From Adiantum capillus-veneris (Eukaryota > Streptophyta > Polypodiopsida > Polypodiales > Pteridaceae), in the NCBI GenBank assembly GCA_014529385.2, contig CM043947.1, forward strand, positions 115,277,587 to 115,341,586: DNA of 64,000 nucleotides, given 5' to 3'. The translations under genes and the position numbers were made by a program. The notes under the pieces were generated by a model that ran no database searches, had not been told where the DNA came from, and was given only the letters and a program-made list of their open reading frames with translations. How positions within the stretch are numbered: the first letter of the stretch is position 1; the number at the start of each line of letters is the position of its first letter. This document shows, piece after piece, positions 9,752 to 21,088 of the stretch.

Positions 9752-9815
9752 AGACTTTCAGTTCTTGGTATTTCTGTTTACGCTCCAATTTGGTCCACTC
9801 TTGGTCTTTTGTTGG

Positions 9816-11359
9816 TTATTTTTTTGTTTTTTCATATTTTTGTGATTTTGTTTCAGCCCTAGCTTTTCTTTCCTGTTTTATTTCTTCTCGCGTTCGTTCT
9901 TTTCGATTTTCTGAGAATTTCCCTGATATTTTATCTTTCACACAATCCTCTGCTTTTACAAGCATCAAATAGGGAGTTTTACCTTTTATCCTGGGCATGA
10001 GGTTCTCTCTCGCTTTATAGAGTTCTTGGCATCTAGGGTGTTGATTAGCAAAATCATAAAACTTGATATTCTCGGCTTCATTCCCATGCTCACCGGAGGT
10101 GTTCGAACACTCATTATCTGCCTCATCATTTACTTCCAGTTGTTCAAAAGAGTTGTAAAACTCTTCTTGTTCTGGAGGTACTACCGTCTCTTTTTCTGGC
10201 ATTACGATTACCATGTAATAGGGTAGCACATCGTAACCATCCTTATCGCAAAATTTTGTTGTTGGACTATCGGTAATGGTACAGACATCTAATGTTGCCA
10301 GTATGTGTTTCCATTCTAGAGGCTCCAATGCATCTTCCGGGAAAGGTTCCGGAATATACTCCTTGTCCTCAATTTCTCTTTCTAAGACACACTCCTCTTT
10401 CCTTAAGCTTCCACAATGTGAAGCTCCGCACATCCATAGCTCTTTTGGTTGCCCCAACCATGCTGGTAGTTTTGACCCTGCTATTGTAGCCGAATCAAAC
10501 TCTTCCACCGGTGTTTGGTTGACATCTTTGTAACTATGGTCTTTCAGTTGTATTTTAGTTGTCGTCTCGCCATGTCTGAGATATATGTGGTCATAACACC
10601 AATCTTGGACCATCTTCAGTTGTCGCATGAATGGTCGTCCCAAGATTATCTCATAATTGTTCTTTTGTCGAAATCGCCTATTGCAAATGTATGCTCATAC
10701 TCGATCCCGCACGAAGTGACAATTACTTTTTCCAAGAGTCCGAGAGGCTTCTCCATGAAACCATCTGCCAAGTGCAGCTTCATTCTGGTAGCCCTCAGAG
10801 CTGGTTTTCCCCATTTTTTCCAGATTTCCTTGGTGGCGATAGCAACTCCCGCTCCACTGTCAAGAATGGCTTTGGAAACTACTCCTTGGAATTCTACAGG
10901 TAGCGTCGTGTTTCCGTCTTCTCCCTCACAATATTCTCCAACCTTATTCAATGGTACCGGCCTAGCGTTTAGGTTAGTCCTGTCCAATTCCCTGATTCCT
11001 TCTTGTAGTTTCAAGGTGGGGTCTTTCACTCCAAAATTTTCTAGGCATTTTCCTACTGTGGTCCACATGTTTGGCCTTAGCCTTAGGAGTTCTGCTAACG
11101 TGATTGTGCAAGCCACCGGGGTGGATAACAGCTCAATCAATCCTTGTGAATCCATCACCTTGTTAGAAGAAAGTCTTTGAGATGGGATTGCTCTCACTTC
11201 CGACTTGGCTTCATATTCTCCTAGGTAAGAGGATAAAGTTCTCAAAGAGTCTGGTTGGCTGTGCCCCAAACTAATAGATCCTTGGTCTCTCCCTTGTGAA
11301 TGTATTTCAAAGTTCATTTGTGATCTTGCCTCAAATTCTTCAATAGGAGGTGAGATCAC
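9816..11359 (-). pseudogene. Aspartic protease region of G2
   Basis: The minus strand encodes VGEYCEGEDGNTTLPVEF then AILDSGAGVAIAT with the retropepsin D-S-G triad (Asp codon at 10859-10861), a strand with GLLEKVIV, and after a frameshift at ~10645 the GRPFMRQLKMVQ closing block. A long acidic and then lysine-rich tail (to 9816) links protease to RT. This tail contains LEWKHILATLDVCTI, a segment also recognisable after the protease of element T. The protease would mature Gag and Pol. The frameshift separates the two halves of the fold, so the gene is dead. About 11356-11703 continues the same polyprotein upstream in another frame. Confidence 0.75.
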
Positions 11360-14042
11360 GTTCTTTTCTTTTCTTTGCTATTCATGTGGTCATTCATCCT
11401 ATTAGCCTCGTTGGCCTCTCGGATTTGCTTCCACAGATCATCTAGACCATTATTGTCCTTTCCCATCTCTGCCAATAATCTAGGACGGACCCCGTCACTT
11501 GCCTCATCGATGGTATTTGGCACTATGATAAGCTCTCCCCTGGATTCATATTCATTAGTGAGTCTTTCCTTTGTTTCCTCATGTTTCTCTAATGTTGGTT
11601 GGATAGGGGTTGGAGCTAGTGCGTCATGGCAATTTGCCGGTTTTCCCAACGGGTCTTCCATCAATGATTGAGCCATCTCGATCATCTTTTTACACATATC
11701 CAACCTTTGTTTTTCTATTTACGCATATGGATATGTCATCCACCTTTGCTCCTAGGTCTGGTTCTTTTTAAGTCAAGCTTCATAGGCTTTTAGAAGCGCA
11801 TCGAGCTGCTCGTTTACCTTGTCTTCCAGCACAGATCCTCCTGATCCTGCACTTTTGTGCTCAGCTATTTCCTTCGGTGCTATGGCTGCTGTGGTGTGTA
11901 AGCTTAGGCTAGCCAGATCTTCTAACCTCTCCAATCTGTTCTTTGTATGTTTCAACTCATCGGATAGGGCGGTTTGCTCTCGTTTTTCCTGGCTTTCCTA
12001 CGCGCCTTTCTTGCCTTCCAAGTGCTTCTCTGATTTTAAGTTTCTGAACTTTGCGCATCCGTTTTTGGTTCTTCTATTATGGGTTCGTTCGTCTTTGTTT
12101 GGGCTTGGGCCCGGGTTACCGCCTGAACAGGTATGACTGTTTTATTTTCTGATACCCCACTGGAAGGTACTGTTTCCAACAGGTTCAAGGTGGATTTTGC
12201 TCCTTTATTCGGGTTTTTAGGGCAATCGGGAATCAAATGAGTAATTCTACATTCTGAGCAATACGCATTGACTCTAATGATTTCATCATGAGGACACTCT
12301 CTCAGCCAATGGTCTCCGCCACACTTGTAACAGGGGCCTTTGGGTTGTTGAGGTGCTCCTTGAGCTCCTCGTTGCTCGTAAGCGTGTCTTTGTACGCCCA
12401 TGCCTCCATTGGCTATGAACAACAATGTGTGTTCATCTAACCTATATATTCCTTCTCTTGCGGCCTGTGCAGCAGTTGGAAGTCCTTGATTTCTTATCAT
12501 GCTCCATGGTTATGGTGTCGAGGGTTCTTCTAGTGGATAATCGACAGGGTTCTCCGCATATCCGTTGGGATCCTCATAATATGCATGCATAGGCACCAAA
12601 GCTTTTTCTTCTGATTCAGTTACCGTTGGGGTGTATCTTACACCAACTGGTCGTAATCCTGGTAGGGGTGGTTGTTGCCCCAACACCGGTTGTGGTCTCT
12701 CTACACCCACAGGTCCTGGTAAGTTGCCTGCTTGATATCTAGGCATAGGTGGAACTTGAGGGGAAGCTACAGGATCTTGGGGAGCATAAGGTCTCTCCCT
12801 CACATATCCCTTGTTATAGTAACATTCCTCGGTCCCATGGTTTGTCCACTTTTGTTCGATAGCACACCACTTGGGCTGTTTAGCCTGGGGTTTGGCGTAC
12901 AAGTTGATCTTTTTTAGCACTTCATCTACAAGCTGCTCCTGGTTTACCGCTATTTCTCCTTTCAGTGTTGTCTTGGAGGACTTGCTCCCACTTTGCTATG
13001 AAGATGAATCGTCATCAAGGTCCTTGAACTCCCCTTCTTTGTAGACCGCACAATTGTCCACAAGCTACAAAGCTTCGTTGGTCAACTCATTCAACGTAGT
13101 GCTCCTTTTCATATGTAAGTCTTTCTGGAGATCTGTATTCCTCAGTCCTTGGATGAATATCAGCATAAGTCTGGACTGAGTTGGTAGTTCTTCAACAGGA
13201 CAAAACTTAACATATCTTTTTAGTCTTAGGGCTGCCTTCCGTATAGATTCTCCATCTTTTTGTTTGAATTTATGGATTTGTGAGACGGTATTATGAGCTA
13301 TTCCCCTTTGAGAGAATTCCTCGATAAATTCGTCAAACACTTCCTCCATCGACTCAAAATCTCTACGCTCCACAGAGTCAAACCAAGTTGCAGCATCATC
13401 CTCTAGGGTTAGTCTAAACCCTGCGAATTGGGTAGGAAAGTCTAACACCTCTTCGGCTCTAATCACACGCACAAGGCTGCTACATGATCTCTTGGATCCC
13501 TGTTTCCTCTGTATTTTGTGTTTATCCATTTTTGCACTTGAGAAGGTCTAATTTTGCGATGGTCTACAAACCTCATCATTGGATCACCCCGTCCAAGTCT
13601 ATACCCCTCCTCAAGCCTTCTGTAATAAGCTGGTTCCTCGCCCAACGGTGCTCCTAAGCCATAATTTCTAACGGTTCTCACTGGAGGTGGTCCTTCTCTT
13701 CAAACTCTTTCCATGGGTGGTCCTCCAAGCTCGGTCGACTCTTGTGTCTTTGTCTTACTCTCTGCTTGATACCTTGAATAGTGTGGGGGTTCTTGCAAAT
13801 CCCTGAGCCCTCGTGCAGCTGGATAACCCTCTCGGTTTTGGTCTGGTTCCATTGTTGCACTTTGTCGAAGCCATGCTTGCAATGATGGTTGGTTTGCTGG
13901 TTGGTCTTTGTTGGTGAATGCTTGTGGTCTGGTGGACTGTGATGTAGCGTCATACTCATCTGAAAACGGATTTGTTGACTTGCTTGGGGTGTGGGCGGCT
14001 CTCGACATTTCCTCCGGGGCATATGCTGATGCTCCTGGACGT
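11360..14042 (-). pseudogene. Central and C-terminal gag of G2
   Basis: Reading leftwards from the solo LTR: a Gln/Ser-rich linker, the capsid-type core (~13680-13065) with WFDSVERRDFESMEEVFDEF, KFKQKDGESI, LRNTDLQKDL and SRLMLIFIQGL features of retrotransposon gag, a proline-rich spacer, then two zinc knuckles at ~12360-12210: CYKCGGDHWLREC and CSECRITHLIPDC, both CX2CX3HX4C. A basic coiled region follows to ~11360. Frames change at several points (for example ~13065, 12505, 11960). Gag would form the virus-like particle and bind RNA. The knuckle spacing of three rather than four residues before His is shared with G3 and element T. Confidence 0.8.
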
Positions 14043-15908
14043 TGTCAAGAAATTTGCGGTCTTGCCAGGAAAGCACCGGGCTTATGGCTGTGAGAGTTTG
14101 TGAGAGAACTCAAAAAAAAAAACTATATGAAGGAGTTAAACCATAGATGCCATGAAGACTAGGGTTTGGAAGGAAGTGCAATCAAAGAAGCCCCACTCTT
14201 CTCTCTTACACTTACACACACAAAGAAAGAACACAAAAGAAAGTGTCAAAACAACACAAAGATGAAAACATCAAGGCTATGGTCATAATTAATTGTGTAT
14301 ACAAATCCTCTTGGTTCATAGCAAGATAACTACTCTTACGTCAAAAAAAAAGTTATAGTCTATGAGAGGTAGTATAGTGGGATCCGGTGATAGAAGTATT
14401 TCATTGAGCCTTTCTGGGACAAAGAGAAACACTATACATTGTTGAAAGTGTATTTTACGGCTAATCCATACGTTAATTCTAATAGATCGTACAGAGTGAA
14501 AGCGATAGAAATTATCATCATGTGGGTTATTCATCTAGGATAGTATGTGAGAAATGTAGATATGAGAGAAGAGAGTTTCCCTCCCAAGCCCTATTCTTGC
14601 CCGTAGGCAATAAGGATACTGCGGGGAGAGATGTACCTGTAGCAATGAGAACCTAAAATTTTGTAGAGAGGATGAATTACTAAGAGTGAAAGAGATAGAT
14701 TTGGTTAAAGAGATGAGATTAGATATATATATATGTTGGATTAGAGATGAAAAAGAAAACAAGAAGAAATCAAGAAAACATCAATGTAGAACACATCTTA
14801 CTTGACAAACCCTTCGACACCATTATTGATGGAGAGAGAAGAAGAGTGGAGAATTCCACTTTGATTGATACACCAAGTGTAAGACCTTCTTTGATTAGAG
14901 TTGATCTTCCAAGGTTAGCTTATTGCAAGAATGGCTAGTCTTCTTCTAGGAAAAAGTGTAGGCTTGGGCTTATGTTAATGGCTAAGTACAATTAGGCGTT
15001 ACTACTCACTCCCTCATGAATTCCTCTCATCAATGGCTTGAATGCTTGAGTTTCTTCCAAGGAAGAAGAGGTCCCCTTTTATAGGTGAAGGGAACCCCCA
15101 AGGGTTTACACAAGAAGAGAGGAGCCAGTGTGAACAGGAATTGGAAAAGTTGGAAATGAGCTGTCACTGCATGATGTGGGCAGACTGGGGTCCAGTATTT
15201 TGATCATATCTCCTCAACCGTGGCTCCAAAAAAAAAAGTAAAAATATGGGCAAAAACTTCAACTCATTAGCTACTATTTTCATTTTAAAATTGTTTTCCA
15301 ATTCAGATTGGAACCTTGTGTAAAAAATTCATCAAAATAGGGTCCATTTATGGCAGAAAAAGTCTTCATGTGGTCTCCTTAGCCTAGACTTTCATTTAAT
15401 TCCAAAGGACACCTCATGCGATATGAAAGCATGACATTGCTCCTTGACAAATTTTTGTAATCATGCTTGCAATAATGCATTAAAATAAGTGTATCTTTGA
15501 AATCATGCCACCTAGTGTCCCACGAGGATTTGATTCTCTCCTAGTAGCTATTTAAAAAGAAATATAAGAAAAGTATAAAAAATACATAGAATATATATAT
15601 ATTGGAGTTTACCCTATATATAGGATCTAGCTAGGGTGTGAGGTTATAATGAAATAGTAGAAATAAAGAATCGATTCTTTTTGCCCCAAGTTAAAAAGGC
15701 GGAGCTATTGATGCTTTTCCCATAGTATGTTCTGATGGTAAAGTAAGGATAGGTTACCCTTGAGAAAAACAATAGGATGAGATAGAAGGCTTATTATTAT
15801 ACTTAAATATGCATATGTACACTATAGGAAATATAATTATGTATCTAAAAAAATACAAGATAGATCTTGTAGCATGCGTTCCCACTATGTACGTGTCACA
15901 GCATGACA
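14043..15908 (-). repeat. Solo LTR of the element A family (1866 bp), 4-bp target duplication ACGT
   Basis: On the minus strand it starts TGTCATGCTGTGACACG at 15908 and ends TTCTTGACA at 14043. The flanks are ACGT at 15909-15912 and ACGT at 14039-14042, and the gag reading on both sides joins directly. It is the complete reference LTR for element A: its first 1.36 kb matches 5887-7256 and its last 0.67 kb matches 205-877. A TATA box corresponds to ~15077-15084. A solo LTR is the usual product of recombination between two LTRs of one insertion. Confidence 0.9.
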
Positions 15909-16700
15909 ACGTGTTGCTCTTTCTACTTCATCTAGAAGAATACGTTGGTATTCTCGCCCATATCTATCAACAAAAACTATGCCCTTTCCCGTAGCAGTTT
16001 CATAAGAGAATAAGTAAAGAACCTTGTCTTTTCTTAGTTCGTCTATGTATGGTTCTTTACTGCGAAAGTAAGAGACAATACCCTCGCTCTCGTGTTTGTA
16101 GATTCCCACATTCTCGTTATAAGTTGGAACCCTGATTGTTTTCTTATCGTACATAAAAATAGTTGCGTGCCGATCGATGTTTGGTGGCGGCTCTTGAGTT
16201 TCTGAAACCATTTTCCCTTTAGCCACGTTGTCTCCATATCTGTTGTAATCTTCAGGGTTGCTAACTTTTAAATAGTGGTTCCCCTTTTTGTCTCGGAATC
16301 TATCTGCATCATCATACACGTGGATTATCTCTAATCTTTGTGCTAGCCTCTCAATACAAATGCACTTGCGGCCTCGATAGTCAGAATAGACTAGGGCTCC
16401 TCTTAAGTTTGTTCCCTCTAAGAAGATCACCGTAAGCCTTGAATCATTCAAAGGATTTTGGGAGGTGCTTGCTCCTCGCATAGGTCCATCATAGGTGAAA
16501 CCTCCTGGCTGTTGGCTACCCATCATGAAGAAAGATTTGTCTGACGAAGTGTCGCTATCACTACCTTCCTCAATAATCGATGCTAGTGGATCTAACCTTG
16601 CCTGAGTTACACTCTCCTCGGTGGACACTACGCTACCTTGGTCACCTGCCACCTTGGTCACAATGTATCTTCCTGATCTCAAATTCATCAAACTTATCAA
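15909..16700 (-). pseudogene. N-terminal gag of G2
   Basis: The minus-strand frame opens with MISLMNLRSGRY. The second Met (MNLRSGR) is the better start because element T begins with the same M-x-LRSGR block. The protein continues with an acidic, Ser-rich stretch, then a conserved domain containing FLEGTNLRGALVYSDYRG, KGNHYLKVSNPEDYNRYGD, FMYDKKT and YLFSYETATGKGIVFVDRYG. The same domain is present in G3 at 27704-28250. It ends where the solo LTR of family A inserted, at ...EVERAT. The function of this domain is unknown to me. It precedes the capsid core and is part of the Gag precursor. Confidence 0.75.
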
Positions 16701-17109
16701 TGCAACTTATCACAAGTTCAACCACTAACCTGGCAATGGATCGGTTTTTGCACAAACTCTTGCTTTGTTGCTGAATATACCTGTACACAAGAGTTTTAAT
16801 TTCGGCAAGTGAATCAAAGCATTTATCTACTAGAGGTTATCTTAGTAATGATTGGTATAACTGGAGAGTTAATCTCAACCACTACTGTATTCTATACATT
16901 GTTGATGTTCCAGATTAGGTTGCTAATCTGAAACAATACTTTTCTCTGATGTTGGCCAATTTAAGCGAAAAAGATTGAATTCAGTCTTCGCTTTGTCAAA
17001 TGGGCAGCCAAGGTCCATATTTACTTCTGAAAGAAGTTCTGGAACCCTTAAGCCAAATGGAACCTTACTGTCTAGGCCAGGTCAGATTTTCTCTGCAGTA
17101 TGCCCCAAT

Positions 17110-17133
17110 AGACATCCTACGCGTAGGATGTCT
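17110..17133. repeat. 24-bp palindrome, G2 leader copy 4
   Basis: Perfect palindrome: AGACATCCTACG plus its reverse complement. It is the copy nearest gag in sense direction. Confidence 0.95.
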
Positions 17134-17385
17134 CCTGCTGCATTTTGCCTGGATTTCTGCACTGTTGTTTCCCCTTGTTGTGCTGAGCTTCTAGCTGTTT
17201 TTACTTTTTGATTTGGACTTCTAGAAGCTGGTCAATGAGTCAGAAATCTGTTCCGACGGCCTCGTGATGGTGTTGATCAGTCTAATCAACTCCAAATTGG
17301 ACCAAAATTGACTAGCAGGCTTGCCTTGGGCTATATAACACCTTACAATGCTCAAAGTCCAATTATGGCTTCATTTTCTTGCAGT

Positions 17386-17409
17386 AGACATCCTACGCGT
17401 AGGATGTCT
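17386..17409. repeat. 24-bp palindrome, G2 leader copy 3
   Basis: Perfect palindrome of the same sequence. Confidence 0.95.
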
Positions 17410-17510
17410 TTTTCATCAGAATTTCTTTAAACTCAAGACTTAAGCTCTCCTTGAGGTGATGATCACCTTGGTTTACTCAGATTTCAGTTTGAAGTCCCAA
17501 ATCACTCAAA

Positions 17511-17534
17511 AGACATCCTATGCGTAGGATGTCT
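17511..17534. repeat. 24-bp palindrome, G2 leader copy 2, one change
   Basis: One C-to-T change next to the centre leaves a T-G apposition, which in RNA is a G-U wobble pair. Confidence 0.95.
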
Positions 17535-17952
17535 TTTTGGCTTGTTTGATCCCAGATTTGTTCCACAGCTTCCCCTTGATATCAGTATCCCAGTGGTATG
17601 GTTAGATCTTGATTTGGATGTCAAAAGTCCCAAACTTCAGCTGTTTTTACTTTTTCAGTCAAAAGTGCTAAAGTCCACTTTGAACCCAATTTTCTTACCC
17701 GGCTAAGGTGAAACCCCTTTCAGTCACTCAATATATCATGCAAGACACACTCATGCCGCCATCTTATAGTTTTGGTTTCAAGTTGATGTTTTGGCACTAA
17801 TTGGGTAGGATCTCTAGCAATTTCAGTCTATCTGGCCTTATCTTGTCAAGAGATGGACAAATTTCCCCTTTCCAGTTGAAATTAGTGTAAACTCTACCTT
17901 CAGAACACACTGGTCAACTCAAAATCCCAAAATTCCTCCCAGATTGGCCTGT

Positions 17953-17976
17953 AGACATCCTACGCGTAGGATGTCT
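17953..17976. repeat. 24-bp palindrome, G2 leader copy 1
   Basis: Perfect palindrome, nearest the primer-binding site. Confidence 0.95.
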
Positions 17977-18501
17977 CCTAGCTTAAAATTAAAGTTTTTT
18001 TCTGACAGAAATGCTCCTGATGCTCTGTAGGCCTATCAGAAACACTCACAGTAACTTTTGGACTTCAATTAGGCCTTCAACCACACTTTTGCGTCTTTTT
18101 GCGTCTTTTACAAACTTGTAATGATTGTACCAAGCAAGTATACATGCATAAAATGCTCTAGATCTGAATCATGATGTTCTACTTACTCTACTCCTACCTA
18201 CCATGAGGAGATGGTGATAATGGTGTTTTTGGTTGCTTTTTTTTTTTCCCTCTCCGGACTCTCAAGCTCTCCTCTCACCGCTTCTACCACTCCCACTTCT
18301 ACTCTAGACTCGACTACTACCTAAGTCTACCTCCTCTACCTAAGTCAAAGGATCTAGGCCAGACACACACTTCCTAGACTCCCTCTAAGACCTAGAGAGT
18401 CCTCCACCCTCTGATCCTATCTAAACGTAAAGCGAGACTCTTGGCAAGCCAAAAATCCCAATCCTCAAGGATTAGTCTCGGTCACCTACCTAAGGTTTTC
18501 G

Positions 18502-18519
18502 TCCCCGGCAACAGCGCCA
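18502..18519 (-). other. Primer-binding site of G2
   Basis: The minus strand reads TGGCGCTGTTGCCGGGGA directly after the LTR end CCAACA at 18521. This closely resembles the primer-binding sites of element T (33206) and G3 (25932), the type often assigned to a plant tRNA-Asp. Confidence 0.8.
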
Positions 18520-18520
18520 A

Positions 18521-19564
18521 TGTTGGATGGGTACACCGCGACGGACGTCAACACAACGAGAACTCGCCTAACAAGTAATGTCAGCTAAGGACGAAGCTCG
18601 ACCTGCAGGCGCATTGAAGCAAGAATAACGGGTCAACCTACACTCGACCGAGTCCTAACTAATTCCTACAGAGGCCCCTACCAAATGTCTAAGTCACAGT
18701 CTTCCAGAGAACAAAAGAGGATTCTTCCTTCAACGCTTGCTAGAGCCGAATACCTATCAAACACTTTCGAAACACCACAAAACTTGAAGGGGACCCTACT
18801 AATACCTATAGGCCACTCTCCCTAAGGTCTGTGAACCAAAATCAAGACCCAAAACACCCGGTGCAGAAACACGTAGGATGTTTGGCCGAAATCTGCAAGT
18901 CTTCGTTTTTGAAATCTCAAGTGCCTAATGTGTATTTCTACTCAATGTGAACGCGTCGATATGCTACAATGCAAAATCGGACAACGTATGCTCACCCAAA
19001 CAACCGATGAAGCTCATAGAAGGAGCTCCCAAAGCCGGACCGTACACGCGCAACGTTGGTATCGGCTCGTAGCTCTAGTCGGGGGCAACACGCTGCACTT
19101 CTCCGCACTCGATTCCGACCACCGTAGCACACGTAGCGTCAAGACAAAGCTCACACTATCTCTCACATACACAGTACGCTCACTCACAAACTTGAACTTG
19201 TTTAAAATGACAAAAGGTCTTTCATTAAGGTAAAAAAGTGATATATATACCTTACAACTTCTCAAACCCTAAAGTTTCAAAATCATCCATCTACTCCATC
19301 TAAGTATCAAAACTGAGATACAATCTGGAAACTTCTGTAAGTCCTACTATTTACAAGGTGAAAAATCGGGTTTTTCTCAATGAATGGCTAATTACAAAAA
19401 TAATAATCCGCCGAGTAGTTAGATGCCGTGGGGTGTGTGTGTCCAGCTTCTAACAATGTGCTAGTGGAAAATTTTGGTGGTTGATGATGTGCAGCAGTGG
19501 CATTGCAATGTGATGATGTGGCAAGCTAGTAAGGCCAATTTCCCACACCCTTGGAGGGCCAACA
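18521..19564 (-). repeat. 5' LTR of G2
   Basis: On the minus strand the LTR runs from TGTTGGCC (19564) to ATCCAACA (18521), 1044 bp with matching terminal inverted bases. Most of it is homologous to 25096-25930 of G3. It contains a CATCCTACG half-site of the leader palindrome at ~18872. The far LTR of G2 is not in the window. Confidence 0.8.
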
Positions 19565-19815
19565 CTTTTTATTGAATGCTAAGCCCCCCCCCCCCTCCAA
19601 ACTAGTGCTAGTTCTAGAGCTAGAGTTAGGGGCTCATCCCACAATGTAGTAAAAGTGAGAGTGAGAAAGATAAGTCAACACAGCATGTCAAGAGGAAGTT
19701 CGTGTGCATGAGAGTGGATGAGTGTCTCTTATGACCCATGAGTTGCTAAAAATGGGTAGTGACCCCTATAAAACCACCTTCTGTAATCATTTTAAGGGCT
19801 TTTGGTGCAAAGAGG
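19565..19815. other. Spacer between G2 and element N1
   Basis: It contains a C13-like run near 19588-19600 and no convincing coding frame or repeat. It is probably the flank into which the elements inserted. Confidence 0.5.
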
Positions 19816-19979
19816 TGCTGAATTCGAGGGAGAGAGCACAGGTAGAGGAGAAGAGAGAGAGAGAGACGACACTATCATATGCAATCCCCAAAGTGTATAG
19901 AATACTCACACAGATGATGTATATATAGAGGGTATCTAGGTGCTATATAAGGATCTTGTGCTATATATAGAGCTCAACA
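19816..19979 (-). repeat. LTR of element N1
   Basis: It runs from TGCTGAAT to AGCTCAACA and aligns by eye with both LTRs of N2, including CCCCAAAGTGT.TAGAATAC and GATGATGTATATA. A GA-rich tract makes the length variable. The CCCCC after it, read on the minus strand, is a G-rich polypurine tract. Confidence 0.65.
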
Positions 19980-20394
19980 CCCCCACTCAAATAAGGGTCC
20001 CTAACTGTGGATGAAAAAACCCATTGGGGCCTCAAGGGAAAAACCCACAGCTCTATATACAACCACCGTTATATTAATAATATCATTGAATTTACAAAGA
20101 ATTCTTATAAGGAGCTACATCACTCCTATCAAGTACAACAATGTTCTTAAAAGGCTCAAGAGAGAGAGATCTTTGTGTAGACTGCCAACATCTGCTCACG
20201 AAAACATTTCTTCATAAACTTCTTTATTCTGCCATAATCTCTTCACCAGAAAATGTCTTGATAAACTTTGACTTTTGGTCATACCTGCAAATATCTCAAG
20301 AAATACAATCGAGAAAATCTTAGCAATGTCAATGAAAATAATCACAATCAGAATGTCATAAGAGACGGTTTGCAATGCTGTCCTTTTTGTAACA

Positions 20395-21084
20395 TAACAA
20401 TGGATAGTACATAAATACATGACATGAGATGATGTCCATACAATATTCAAGAAAATGGCCATAACAATGATAACATGACCATCAAATAACACATATGTAT
20501 GTATAACAAAACAAGATATATGTGCGCACATATGTATATATAATGAGATGATCTCCATACGATATTCAAAACAATGGCCGATGTCATGAGGATGACGATA
20601 TCCGAAATGGTATTGAAGACAATGGGCATAATAATGATGGCATGACGATCAGATAGCACATATGTATGTATAGCAAAATAAGAATGTATGTATGCACATA
20701 AATACATGACACAAGATGATGTCCGACAAGGTATTCATAACAATGACCATAGTAATGATGGCATGACGGTGACGATGTCCAAGACGATATTCATAACAAT
20801 GGCCATAACAATGATGGCACACGGATTGATAATGTCCGCAACGATATTCAAGAAAATTGCCACAACAATGATGGCATGACGATGACGATTTCCAAGATGA
20901 TATTCATAAGAATGGCCATAAGGATGATGTCACGATGATTAGATAGCCCATATGTATGTATAAAAAAAAAGAAGAATGTATGTGTGCATACAAATGCATG
21001 ACACAAGATGATTTTCGAGAAGATATTCTTAACAATCACCATAGTAATGATAACATGACGATGATGATGTCTGAGACGATAATC
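20395..21084. repeat. Minisatellite in N1, left part
   Basis: Tandem diverged units of about 55 bp built from GATGTCCGAGACGATATTCAT and AACAATGGCCATAACAATGATGGCATGAC. A longer block with CACATATGTATGTAT and ACATAAATACATGACACAAG recurs at ~20490, 20657 and 20947, giving a higher-order repeat of roughly 170-290 bp. The open frames seen here come from the repeat and are not genes. Confidence 0.8.
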
Positions 21085-21088
21085 ATAA

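Larger units (their letters stand above)
16701..18501 (-). promoter_or_regulatory. Untranslated leader of G2 with four 24-bp palindromes
   Basis: Between primer-binding site and gag there is a ~1.8-kb leader without a convincing coding frame. It holds four copies of a palindrome made of AGACATCCTACG followed by its own reverse complement. Three are perfect (17110-17133, 17386-17409, 17953-17976) and one has a single C-to-T change (17511-17534). The copies lie 545, 987, 1112 and 1388 bases from the LTR end, nearly identical to G3. Pyrimidine tracts and several TTTTACTTTTT stretches are also present. Such sequences can form strong hairpins in the RNA. Confidence 0.8.
7257..19564 (-). mobile_element. 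Element G2: Ty3/gypsy retrotransposon, minus strand, nested insertions
   Basis: From right to left: LTR 18521-19564, primer-binding site 18502-18519, ~1.8-kb leader with palindromes, gag, protease, RT, RNase H, integrase. A 1866-bp solo LTR (14043-15908) splits gag. Element A interrupts the integrase, and G2 resumes at 1-200. The 3' LTR lies beyond the window or is lost. The sister copy G3 on the plus strand shares order, leader, gag and pol, but with visible divergence, so they are separate insertions of one family. Numerous stops and frameshifts make G2 non-functional. Confidence 0.85.
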
